A stretch of 32,380 nt of DNA from an uncultured Lachnospiraceae bacterium (GTDB taxonomy: Bacteria > Bacillota > Clostridia > Lachnospirales > Lachnospiraceae), in assembly GCA_947243855.1 (NCBI GenBank), contig CAMXIK010000033.1:1-32380 (forward strand), given 5' to 3'. Below are positions 1 through 7,328 of this stretch, piece by piece. The notes beneath the pieces are model-generated. The model was not told the origin of the DNA and did no database searches. It saw only the letters and a list, made by a program, of their open reading frames with translations. The translations under genes were made by a program, and so were the position numbers. How positions within the stretch are numbered: the first letter of the stretch is position 1; every line of letters starts with the position of its first letter.

Positions 1-57
1 AATGAACTGACCTCCAATCGTTAGATTTTTGGTCTAACTTTTGGGGGTCAGTTCATT
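1..57. repeat. 57-bp imperfect palindrome resembling two facing IS3-family ends
   Basis: Positions 1-25 and 33-57 are inverted copies matching at 22 of 25 bases (mismatches at arm positions 13, 18 and 19), separated by a 7-bp spacer. Each arm contains TGAACTGACC(C/T)CC followed by a TTAGA block. From memory this resembles terminal inverted repeats of IS3-family (IS150-like) elements, but I could not search for it. With both ends facing inward and no transposase between them, it could be an internally deleted mini-element. It could equally be a hairpin acting as a bidirectional terminator downstream of dinD. The window starts at base 1, so a left target-site duplication cannot be judged. Confidence 0.5.
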
Positions 58-143
58 AAGGTATTAGCAGCTCTAATAAGAAAAGATTTTTATGAATTAT
101 TTTAGATTTCTCCATTTTTTTATAATTACTTCCCTATAGCACC

Positions 144-824
144 TCATTCATCAAGCATTATCGTCCCCTTCTTCGCCTTCGCCTTTAGCCTCGCCATCTG
201 CTCTCTCTCAATCTCCTGAATACTTTTCTCCGGCTTCGGCAAGTCCTCCGGCATTGTTCCGCCGATTTTCTCAATCGCCGTTCGTACTTCTTTTCCGACA
301 TTATAATACACGCTTGTCGCTGCATCAGCACCCTGTATGCTATCCTTCCGCAGTTTCTCCTCTGTTTGTGAAATACGGAAAAGATTGGCGATAAGCTCTG
401 TACTTCCCATATAATCAAGAATCTTCTGCCCAACTTGAAGTTCTTTTCTTGCATGAATGTCTTCTACATCCAACCCGCCATAAAGTCCCATATATCCGGC
501 ATTTTGGAATATTGCAAATTCTTCATTCGTAATCACTCCGGCGTCATGCGCCGTTTCCGCTAAAAGCTGATTCCACTGTTTGATGTCCCCACGGACAACA
601 AGGCGCCTTCTATCCTCATCTAACTGATTAAAATGGTCAGCAACTTCCTGTCGATACGTCTGTATAGCAAAATAGGTCTGTCCTAACGCAATTACTTCTT
701 TTTCTGGATCTCCATTTTGCACAATCAGATAACAGGCATATCTTGAAAGTTCATAATCTTTTATCGGCTTGTTCGTTGCGCCTGCATCTACGATTTTGCC
801 GACCTCAGCAAAATCGTCAAGCAA
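144..824 (-). pseudogene. dinD: DNA-damage-inducible protein D (DinD) fragment, 5'-truncated
   Basis: The 226 residues match the central and C-terminal part of DinD. Recognisable blocks include LSRYACYLIVQNGDP, LGQTYFAIQT, EEFAIFQNAGYMGLYGG, DYMGSTELIANLFR and TEEKL. E. coli DinD is 274 residues, and the first 50-60 residues (the Bro-N-like start of the family) are absent here. The reading frame opens just after the end of the neighbouring toxN gene. Its only available start is a TTG, and I see no convincing ribosome binding site before it. DinD is an SOS-regulated protein reported to act on RecA filaments, but no promoter or LexA box can be assigned here. I read this as a decapitated gene whose remaining frame is intact. 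Translation from the TTG as a shortened protein cannot be excluded. Confidence 0.8.
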
Positions 825-840
825 AAATAACCGTTAACAA

Positions 841-1323
841 TCATAAAAAATCCTTGCTTAGTTTCTCCAACATTTCAAAATCGTTTGTTCTTTTTGCCAA
901 TGGTGTCAAATTTCCATTACGCTTCTTATGATTGTAAACTATCTCTGCATTTTTTCTGATTCGACATTTTTGCTTATTGATTTCCCGATTTTCAGCCTGT
1001 AAAAGAAACTTATAATGCGGATCTTTTTCCGTATTGATGTTCAATTCTACCAATTGCCCTTTCGGTACGGGAATCATGTTATTAATATTGATAACTGCGT
1101 AATCCTTTATCTTAATAAAATCCACACCTTCTTTCATCTTCTTGTGTTTGGATTTAAACGAGGATAGCGGTGCAAAATAGGAAAATTTATTGATTTCAAA
1201 AACAATCCCAATATACTTACGCCCCGATGACCCACCTTCATGCAGGAACAAATGCTCCTGATATTGGCTCAAATATTTTATGTAGGAATCCTTCACTCCA
1301 TATATTCTTAAATTGTCTTTCAT
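841..1323 (-). CDS. toxN: Type III toxin-antitoxin system toxin, ToxN/AbiQ-family endoribonuclease
   Basis: This 160-residue protein matches the ToxN/AbiQ family, RNases that cleave mRNA and their own repeat antitoxin RNA and can cause abortive infection of phage. Family landmarks are visible: an N-terminal strand with YIKYL, then RKYIGIVFEI (about 36-45), FAPLSSFKSKH (50-60) and the NINNMIPVP strand (79-87), with a helical tail ending in LEKLSKDFL. S54, S55 and K57 line up with the T52/S53/K55 active-site cluster of the Pectobacterium ToxN by my own alignment. The frame is open for 24 codons upstream, but the ATG at 1323 is preceded by AAAGGAG at correct spacing, and the family length fits this start. 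Upstream lie a terminator hairpin, two antitoxin repeats and a promoter, the full type III layout. The low GC suggests horizontal acquisition. Confidence 0.88.
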   Translation of the reverse strand: MKDNLRIYGVKDSYIKYLSQYQEHLFLHEGGSSGRKYIGIVFEINKFSYFAPLSSFKSKHKKMKEGVDFIKIKDYAVININNMIPVPKGQLVELNINTEKDPHYKFLLQAENREINKQKCRIRKNAEIVYNHKKRNGNLTPLAKRTNDFEMLEKLSKDFL

Positions 1324-1378
1324 AAAACTCCTTTGTGTACAAACAACCGCATACCTTAGCCGCCATATTATCTGACAG

Positions 1379-1408
1379 AAAAGGCAGAGACTCAATTAGT
1401 CCCTGCCT
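1379..1408 (-). terminator. Attenuating terminator between antitoxin repeats and toxN
   Basis: On the minus strand, positions 1408-1398 and 1392-1382 form an 11-bp stem with one G-U pair around a 5-nt loop, followed by UUUUCUGU. Type III loci typically carry a Rho-independent terminator at this place. It lets most transcripts end after the antitoxin RNA, with limited readthrough into the toxin. It lies about 55 nt before the toxN start codon. Confidence 0.85.
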
Positions 1409-1412
1409 CCTG

Positions 1413-1486
1413 ATAACTCGCTCACTTATGGGCTGTGCATCACCCACTTATAACTCGCTCATTTATAAGGCTGTGCATCACCTACT
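1413..1486 (-). ncRNA. toxI: ToxI-type repeat antitoxin RNA (two 37-nt units)
   Basis: Two tandem units start exactly 37 bp apart (1413-1449 and 1450-1486). Read on the minus strand, both share GTGATGCACAGCC and TGAGCGAGTTAT. They differ mainly in the short stretch between these blocks (TTATAAA versus CATAAG) and in the first bases. The unit length is within the range known for ToxI RNAs (about 34-45 nt), where each processed unit folds into a pseudoknot that binds ToxN. The predicted promoter places the transcript start at about 1486, at the edge of the first unit. Two copies is a low repeat number for this class. The pseudoknot fold was not computed. Confidence 0.8.
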
Positions 1487-1492
1487 ATCTTT

Positions 1493-1520
1493 AGTATACA
1501 CTATTTTTCCCTCATTACAA
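1493..1520 (-). promoter_or_regulatory. Sigma-A-type promoter for the type III toxin-antitoxin operon
   Basis: On the minus strand TTGTAA (1520-1515) and TATACT (1498-1493) are separated by 16 bp, close to the sigma-A consensus. The expected start site, about 1486, coincides with the first base of the antitoxin repeats. Confidence 0.65.
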
Positions 1521-1604
1521 CACATTTAATAAAATTTTTACTTTTTCTCGGTATTAAGGCTCAACCTGATAGTTTCCAATTTCCTGTTATAAAATAACAT
1601 GTCT

Positions 1605-1625
1605 ACGTACCAATCACGTACCAAT
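1605..1625. repeat. 10-bp direct repeat, ACGTACCAAT, with 11-bp period
   Basis: ACGTACCAAT occurs perfectly at 1605-1614 and 1616-1625, one helical turn apart. It lies in a gene-free AT-rich stretch next to a tyrosine recombinase remnant. Paired repeats at this spacing could be arm-type integrase or accessory-protein binding sites of a lost element, or an operator. The sequence alone does not decide between these. Confidence 0.45.
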
Positions 1626-1805
1626 TCTGCATCAAACCTTATGAAGATATAAAGACTTATATGGAAATCAAATTGCTCTCAACCCTAGTATTTATCAACC
1701 TTTAAGCCATTTTATAGAGATACATGAATTTACATGAAACAGCCTCATAAATAACGATGCCTAGTTTCATGTTTCTATCTCCTTTATTTCAAAGTCCCTA
1801 ATTTC

Positions 1806-1899
1806 TTAGGTTTTGCCGTTGCTGGAATGTCCGGAAAACATTAGTAATGTCTTAGGCGCATACCTGCTTCAATACAGCAGTATATTGTACCATACTCAG
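1806..1899 (-). pseudogene. Tyrosine recombinase/integrase C-terminal remnant, frameshifted
   Basis: On the minus strand one frame reads CCIEAGMR and, after a shift near 1857, another reads PKTLLMFSGHSSNGKT before a stop. Joined, they resemble the segment of phage/ICE integrases that runs from after the catalytic R of HxLRHTFATR to the LGHSS box (CIEAGMxPKTLxxxLGHSS). A single missing base explains the break. The sequence upstream is too decayed to read further, and the final catalytic tyrosine is missing. The fragment is short, so the call is tentative. It fits the accessory character of the neighbourhood. Confidence 0.45.
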
Positions 1900-1949
1900 G
1901 CTCTCATGTCCATATTTTGTTCCGTTTGATTTTACTGCCATAAACACTG

Positions 1950-3932
1950 TTATTTGAATATTTTCACACTGTCGCCGGTTTCCCCTGCAAAAGCGATATA
2001 GCCGTCTGATGGAAGGTCGATAGTGTTCATGGCGTCCTTGACGTGGGTACTGTACAGCAGCTCGCGGAACTTGTTGTAGACAAATACCGCAGAGTTGTCA
2101 GGCCGTTCGACAGCGATACTCTTTCCGCCCATATCTTTCCCGATCCGATACCATACGGCTTCACTGCTGCGAAGGGGAATTTCGGAAATATCAGCGGTAA
2201 ACACAGGGAGGCTGTCCACGCTGCGGCAGCGCGTCCCGTCGCTCAGTTCAAGGGAGACTGCCGATATTCCATCCGCAAAGGTCTGCCGGGTGATCTCTAT
2301 GTCATACAAATCCCTGTTTGCACTGCTCGGTATGGTGGTAAAGAAACTGGCATGCGCTTCATCGGTCAACTTTTCCACTCTTTCCCCTGCGTTGTTTTTT
2401 ACCAGAATATAACCGGGGAATGCCGCATCTATCACAATCCAGTAAAACGGAGTTTCATATTGCTGGGAAGTCCATTTTTCGTTGTATATGACGAACGCTG
2501 TCTGCGAAAGCCCGTCCCAGCTTTGCTGTACGTTGGGTGCAACAGAATTTTCGTCCATTTTTTCCCCGGTGTACATACGGTCTAATGTATTTCCAAGTCC
2601 CGGGTATATGGTGAACAGCTCCGTCCGGATAAATATTTTGCCGTCCTTTTCCTCGAAACAAACAATCTCCCTGTCCGAAGTCATCCTGCCGTTATCATTT
2701 ACTTTGACAAAGCCTCCGTCCTCGGTAATCTTAAATCTTTCGGGCAATGCGTTGTCAGTGCCCAGATTCTCCTTGTACATAACGGTATCATCAAATGTGA
2801 TCCTGCATATTCCAGCAATGCCAAATGTGCTGCTGCAGTATAAACCTTCATATTTTTTATAAGGTTCGGGGATGGTGTCTACTATCTCCGCCTCCGGAGG
2901 CGTCAGGTCGCTTACCGTCTTTCCTCGTTCTTCAAGCGCCACATCCATCAGGGCGGACGCCATCAGTCCTGCATATTGGCTGCTGCCATTTCCGGCAGTC
3001 AGCACCGCTGCGCTGATCTGTTCATCGGGCGCGACAAGGAGACACGAGTTCATATACGGCAAATCTCCGCCCTTGCCCATGACCTTTATGTTTTCCTTTT
3101 CGTACTTGACATGTTCCACAAAGTCCCATCCCAGACCGTAGCTTTCGTATTTTTCGTCATCATTCCAGCGGTCAGACATCTGTGTTTTGGCATCATCAGA
3201 AAGCAGAATCTCATTTCCCGTAAAGAAAACGCTGCCGAAATTTGCCACGTCAAGGGCGGTGGCATAGATGCCGCCCGAACCTGCCGCCATCTCATAGGGG
3301 TATTCGATTGGCAGAAAGCCGCGATAGAGAGCTACCCGCGCATCGCCCAAATCGCCCGCATACAGGCTCCAAGCCGTTCCCGTATGATCCGCGCCTATCT
3401 CTGAGGCGATGTGATCTCTCACATAATCCGTAAAGCTCATACCGGTGACATTTTCTACAATATGCTCCATAAGACTAAAGCCCATGTTATTATAGCTGGC
3501 ATATTCCCCGGGATCGGCTTTCAGACGCAGCCCCGATACGATATCAGATGCATTGTCATGGGTGAAGCTGTCGACATCTTCATAAAGATAATGATTGATA
3601 GAAAGCCCCAGAGGTATGCCCGATGTGTGGTTCATAAGCATACGCACGGTGATGTCCTTGTACCGCTCGTCATCCATCTTGAAATCGGGGAGATACGTTG
3701 TGACAGGAGCGTCAAGTTCAACCTTTCCCTCGTCAACAAGCTGCATGACCGCCAACGTGGAATACATTTTGCTCACAGACGCAATGCCATATATCCTATC
3801 CTGCGAAGCGGCTGCTTCGGCTGTCAGTTCCGACTGTGCAGGTTCGGCATGCACCGCGTTTCCAACAGACGCGGATACCGTTCCCGCCATACACAGGGCG
3901 GACATTACCGCAATCATTTTTTCTTTCCTCAT
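1950..3932 (-). CDS. Secreted serine hydrolase, class C beta-lactamase/penicillin-binding-protein-like
   Basis: This 660-residue protein starts with a signal peptide (about 1-29, ending AVHA). A beta-lactamase-family domain follows, with S52-V-S-K55 as the SxxK nucleophile motif, Y147-N-N149 as the YxN motif, and GKGGD (286-290) in place of the usual K/HTG box. The part from about 340 to the end is a beta-rich C-terminal region I do not recognise. Such proteins are DD-peptidases, esterases or peptide hydrolases, and the substrate cannot be told here. Only about 20 residues separate the signal peptide from the SxxK segment, whereas relatives usually have 40-60 with one or two core strands, so the N-terminal core looks shortened. 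The gene starts 15 bp after the permease gene and probably belongs to the same operon, suggesting an envelope or antimicrobial-peptide response role. Confidence 0.8.
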   Translation of the reverse strand: MRKEKMIAVMSALCMAGTVSASVGNAVHAEPAQSELTAEAAASQDRIYGIASVSKMYSTLAVMQLVDEGKVELDAPVTTYLPDFKMDDERYKDITVRMLMNHTSGIPLGLSINHYLYEDVDSFTHDNASDIVSGLRLKADPGEYASYNNMGFSLMEHIVENVTGMSFTDYVRDHIASEIGADHTGTAWSLYAGDLGDARVALYRGFLPIEYPYEMAAGSGGIYATALDVANFGSVFFTGNEILLSDDAKTQMSDRWNDDEKYESYGLGWDFVEHVKYEKENIKVMGKGGDLPYMNSCLLVAPDEQISAAVLTAGNGSSQYAGLMASALMDVALEERGKTVSDLTPPEAEIVDTIPEPYKKYEGLYCSSTFGIAGICRITFDDTVMYKENLGTDNALPERFKITEDGGFVKVNDNGRMTSDREIVCFEEKDGKIFIRTELFTIYPGLGNTLDRMYTGEKMDENSVAPNVQQSWDGLSQTAFVIYNEKWTSQQYETPFYWIVIDAAFPGYILVKNNAGERVEKLTDEAHASFFTTIPSSANRDLYDIEITRQTFADGISAVSLELSDGTRCRSVDSLPVFTADISEIPLRSSEAVWYRIGKDMGGKSIAVERPDNSAVFVYNKFRELLYSTHVKDAMNTIDLPSDGYIAFAGETGDSVKIFK

Positions 3933-3947
3933 AATTCAACTCCATTC

Positions 3948-6455
3948 TCATTCCGTCATAAGCTCGGTCACGGATATTTTTCTGATACTGCCCGCGCTGA
4001 TATAGGTGACGGTCAGACAGTATAACACAAGCGCTGCCGCCGTGCCGATGACTAACGGCTGGCTTTCGGGAATCTGTACGCCGAACCCCGCCATCCAAAA
4101 TATGCGCTGCACCCGTACCGACAACACCGCAGCGATGTATACGGAAATGATCGTTACAGGAAGAATGCGCAGGGTAAGCTGCAGCATAAGCTCCCTTGAC
4201 GTATAGCCCATACTTTTCATGATACCAAATTCCCTGCGCTGTCTCTTTACGGCGGATACGGCTATGATGCCCAAGATCACCGCCACCACAACGGCGATGA
4301 ATATCACGGCGCAGAAGGAAAATGTCCTTGTAACCTTGGCTATGGATTCCATCTGGGATTTTGTAAAATCCTTCATGGAGGATATCTCCTTTATCACGAA
4401 ACGGCTGCTGTTTCCGCTGATGACGGTATCGCCTATTCTGATGGCATAGTCAATGTCGGTAACGCCGTACTGAGAGATCAGCACCGCCATTTTCTCGTCC
4501 GCTTTCGCCCTGATGCGCTCCTCAAGACTTCCCTGTGCGGACTGTGCATACGCCGTGTCCTTTGCGCTTGCACCGTACAGCGCGGTGAGCTTATCCGTGA
4601 AGGCAGGGCGGTCCTCCTCGTTTTTGAGAGTGATCTCCACTATGTCCGGGCGGTCGTTTGGACGAATGCGCCGGTAGCCGTCTTCGGTCATGTAGACGCT
4701 CATGGCGTTGTTGTTCATGGCGGAGACAATGCCCGTTATGAGATAGCTTTTTTCACAGACATCGCCCTTGATGATGATACTGTCGCCTATGTGCCGGTTT
4801 TCTGTCTCCTCTCTCTTTGCGGATATCATGATCTCGTTATCGTATATGGGGAAACGTCCCTTTTTCGTGTGGATATTATCCGTAAGGGAAAAATCGGCGT
4901 AGGAAATGGCAACCGCACTCTGATTGCTGCCCTTTACCGCCACATAATTTCCTGACGTGCTCGTGTTGGTCAGAAGCACCTTTTCCACTTCGGGAAACCT
5001 GCGTATCTCCTCACAGAATTTTTCTCCGTTCACCCCGCTCATCATAACGATGCTTATGTCGGGCGTCTCCATTCCGAGAACTCCTATCAGCCCGTCATAG
5101 CCGCTCTTGAAAAAGTCAAAAGTGTACACGCTGAACATGATGGCAACTCCCGCGGCGATGATACAGACACCCGTACCGATATTCGAGCGGAGATCGCTGC
5201 ATATGCCCTTAAAGGCGAGACGGACATTGACGCTGTGTCTCATTTTTTCAAGCGGAAGTATATTTTTCCCGAAATGATGAGTCTTTATGCCCTTGCGGAA
5301 CGCCACGACAGGAGGGAGCATTTTCACCCTTGCCGCCCTTGACAGCGCAAAGAGCGTGACAAGCGCCATGATCGATACTACCACGACAAGAATGCGGAAA
5401 ACATTCACATCCGTATGCACGTCACGTTTCATCATCCCCCTTGTGAACATATCCATGACCGGGGAAAAGGCTGCCGCCGCTATGCCGCCGGTGACCGCGC
5501 CAACGCCCCCTGTGAAGATATATTCAAAGATATAGGAAAGAGAAAGCTCACGGCTTGTATACCCCAATGCTTCCAGCACGCCGATCTGCACCATCTGTTC
5601 CTCCATGTCCTTCGAGATCTTGTGAAGAATCAGGAAGAGTGCGCTTATCTGTGTGACAACGGAAAGAAATACGCTCATATACAGAAAAACAGTGAGGTAA
5701 ACAGTTTCTACCAATCTCTCCTGCTCTTTGTCAATCGGCAGTACGATACTTGAAACATTCTCATTTGACTTTGCGGCGCATTTTTCATAGTATTCCTCCT
5801 TGGAAAATTCCCTGTCCGTGTCAAACGCTATCATGCGGTATTCCTCATAGACAGCGGACAACAGCACCATATCATCATCTGAAACGACACATTTTACGAT
5901 AGCGTCGGAATTAAACAAGCCCGTGCTGTAAAAACCGGCTATGGTGAAAGGGTAATCCCTGCCCCCTGAGACAAAGGTAAAGGTTTCCCCCGGGGCATAG
6001 CCGGCTGCAATCTCAAAATACTGGGGCAGCCATAAAGGGTGGGACAGCTTTTCGATCTCATCATCGGGGAGGGCGTCCAGTTTCTTGAAATGTTCCATCT
6101 TCCTCTCTGTGCTTTCGTCCGCAAAGATCATATTGTAGGCGACACGCTCGCCCTTCTTTGACAATGCCGACGCGGCAACGCCGTAAAGCACGCTGCTTTC
6201 CCGGACATCGCTCACTTTGTATTCCTCTTCCAGAATATCACGGTAGATGTCGCGATACTTGTCAGCCTGAAATAACAAGATCACATCGGCAGAGCCAGTC
6301 TCCTCAAAGGCGCGGTCAAATGCGCCGTCAATCTGCGTCATGCTGACGGCAAAGGTCGCCATGAGAAATGCTGTGACAAGGGTGAGAAAGGCAATGGCTG
6401 CCGCCTCACGCTTGTTTCTCTTCAAATTGAACAAGGATAATCTGCATAGTTTCAT
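3948..6455 (-). CDS. ABC transporter permease with two FtsX domains
   Basis: This 835-residue membrane protein has an N-terminal membrane segment (about 18-37), a large extracytoplasmic part, and a first FtsX core of three segments ending near ALVTLFALSRAARVKMLPP. The pattern is then repeated: a segment near GTGVCIIAAGVAIMFSVY, a second extracytoplasmic part, and three terminal segments including AVIFIAVVVAVILGIIAV. The EALGYTSREL and KSMGYTSREL coupling-helix motifs in the two halves show the internal duplication. The family covers MacB/LolC-type mechanotransducers, lipoprotein handlers and antimicrobial-peptide exporters. The gene begins 3 bp after its ATPase gene and precedes a secreted serine hydrolase. 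The substrate is unknown; a peptide or lipid-linked envelope compound is my inference. Confidence 0.88.
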   Translation of the reverse strand: MKLCRLSLFNLKRNKREAAAIAFLTLVTAFLMATFAVSMTQIDGAFDRAFEETGSADVILLFQADKYRDIYRDILEEEYKVSDVRESSVLYGVAASALSKKGERVAYNMIFADESTERKMEHFKKLDALPDDEIEKLSHPLWLPQYFEIAAGYAPGETFTFVSGGRDYPFTIAGFYSTGLFNSDAIVKCVVSDDDMVLLSAVYEEYRMIAFDTDREFSKEEYYEKCAAKSNENVSSIVLPIDKEQERLVETVYLTVFLYMSVFLSVVTQISALFLILHKISKDMEEQMVQIGVLEALGYTSRELSLSYIFEYIFTGGVGAVTGGIAAAAFSPVMDMFTRGMMKRDVHTDVNVFRILVVVVSIMALVTLFALSRAARVKMLPPVVAFRKGIKTHHFGKNILPLEKMRHSVNVRLAFKGICSDLRSNIGTGVCIIAAGVAIMFSVYTFDFFKSGYDGLIGVLGMETPDISIVMMSGVNGEKFCEEIRRFPEVEKVLLTNTSTSGNYVAVKGSNQSAVAISYADFSLTDNIHTKKGRFPIYDNEIMISAKREETENRHIGDSIIIKGDVCEKSYLITGIVSAMNNNAMSVYMTEDGYRRIRPNDRPDIVEITLKNEEDRPAFTDKLTALYGASAKDTAYAQSAQGSLEERIRAKADEKMAVLISQYGVTDIDYAIRIGDTVISGNSSRFVIKEISSMKDFTKSQMESIAKVTRTFSFCAVIFIAVVVAVILGIIAVSAVKRQRREFGIMKSMGYTSRELMLQLTLRILPVTIISVYIAAVLSVRVQRIFWMAGFGVQIPESQPLVIGTAAALVLYCLTVTYISAGSIRKISVTELMTE

Positions 6456-6458
6456 AAG

Positions 6459-7217
6459 TCACCAGCCCATCTCGTCAAGGAATACCGTCAGCTTTTCACG
6501 GCGCTCTCTCAAATCGTCCTCACCATAGTTCGCCATTCTGTGTTCGCTCACAACTTTGCCGTCACGCAGATAGATGACCCGTGTCCCGCGCAGCGCGGTC
6601 CTGATATCGTGCGTTACCATGACGATGCTTTGACCGTTCTCGTGTACCCCCGTGAAGATGTCGAGAACATCCCTGCCCGACGCAGAATCGAGCGAACCGG
6701 TAGGCTCGTCCGCAAAAAGAATTTTCGGCTCGTTTATCACAGCGCGCACGATTCCGACACGCTGCGCCTCACCGCCGGAAAGCTGGTTGGGATATTTCTT
6801 CTGCATTTCCTCAGTAAGCCCGACTTTTGCAAGCAGTTCCTTTACCCTTTTGATCAGCGCTGGGGAGTTTTTCTGCACGGCAAATGCGCCCGTCAGCACA
6901 TTGTCAAGGACGTTCTGATTTTCCAGCAGATAGATGTTCTGAAAAACGAAGCCGCAGTTTTTTCTCCGAAACACCGCAAGCTGATCGTTCGTATAATCCT
7001 GAATTTCGGTGTCACCGAAAAATACCTTTCCCAAAGTGGGCTTATCCATTCCCGAAAGCGCATAGAGCAGGGTGGACTTGCCCGAACCCGAAGCGCCCAT
7101 AATAATAGTAAAATCGCCCTCCATGATCTCCAAATCGAGGTTCTTGATCACGTGCTGCTGTACAGCGCCGTTTGAAAAAGACTTGCACAGCTTTTCTGTC
7201 CGTAAAACAGGGATCAT
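6459..7217 (-). CDS. ABC transporter ATP-binding protein (MacB/LolD-type)
   Basis: This 252-residue ATPase shows Walker A GASGSGKS (41-48), the Q-loop Q93 in VFQNIYLL, the signature LSGGEAQR (146-153), Walker B ILFADEP (166-172) with the following GSLD D-loop, and the switch H203 in VTHD. The [14 protein letters not shown] pattern is typical of ATPases that pair with FtsX-type permeases. The ATG at 7217 lies 3' of the probable response-regulator operator, and the permease gene follows after 3 bp. It presumably powers the adjacent two-domain permease at the cytoplasmic membrane. Confidence 0.93.
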   Translation of the reverse strand: MIPVLRTEKLCKSFSNGAVQQHVIKNLDLEIMEGDFTIIMGASGSGKSTLLYALSGMDKPTLGKVFFGDTEIQDYTNDQLAVFRRKNCGFVFQNIYLLENQNVLDNVLTGAFAVQKNSPALIKRVKELLAKVGLTEEMQKKYPNQLSGGEAQRVGIVRAVINEPKILFADEPTGSLDSASGRDVLDIFTGVHENGQSIVMVTHDIRTALRGTRVIYLRDGKVVSEHRMANYGEDDLRERREKLTVFLDEMGW

Positions 7218-7289
7218 ATATCACACTACCTTTCCCATACATGATTGTTGTATTCTATGATAGTATCATACATGATCCCGCGCATGATT

Positions 7290-7328
7290 TTCTTGCCAGA
7301 TTCTTGTTAAATTCTTGTCTTTTTCTTA
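7290..7328 (-). promoter_or_regulatory. Probable response-regulator operator: four hexamer repeats at 11-bp spacing
   Basis: TTCTTG occurs at 7290-7295, 7301-7306 and 7312-7317, and TTCTTA at 7323-7328; the starts are exactly 11 bp apart. On the transcribed minus strand they read CAAGAA. OmpR/PhoB-family regulators bind such direct repeats on one face of the helix. A -10-like TATGAT lies 19 bp downstream (7270-7265), where a weak -35 would be replaced by activator contacts. The array sits in the 108-bp gap before the ABC genes and runs into the end of the kinase gene. A 13-bp palindrome at 7257-7269 overlaps the -10 area. Confidence 0.65.

Larger units (their letters stand above)
1531..1949. 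other. Gene-free AT-rich interval with degraded mobile-element sequence
   Basis: No intact gene is visible in this 420-bp stretch between the toxin-antitoxin promoter and the serine hydrolase gene. It holds the ACGTACCAAT repeat pair, a 22-codon minus-strand frame (1702-1770), and a 9-bp inverted repeat ACATGAAAC/GTTTCATGT (1732-1740 and 1764-1772). The small frame starts at an ATG with AAAGGAG upstream and may be the stump of a lost gene. A broken recombinase tail lies at about 1806-1899. I see no convincing terminator for the serine hydrolase operon. Confidence 0.5.

Noticed and set aside
1238..1447. 69-codon minus-strand frame across the antitoxin and the toxN start
   Set aside because: It overlaps toxN in another frame and runs through the terminator and a repeat; no ribosome binding site or family resemblance supports it.
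1413..1486. Two 37-bp repeats as a possible CRISPR array
   Set aside because: The units abut with no spacers, differ internally, and lie between a promoter and a terminator ahead of a ToxN gene, which fits a repeat antitoxin RNA.
1702..1770. 22-codon minus-strand frame with AAAGGAG before its ATG
   Set aside because: The SD is good, but the product is too short and unrecognised to call a gene; noted only as a possible stump of a lost gene.
2043..4025. Several plus-strand frames opposite the serine hydrolase
   Set aside because: They are shadows of the high-GC third positions of the hydrolase gene; none shows domains or initiation signals.
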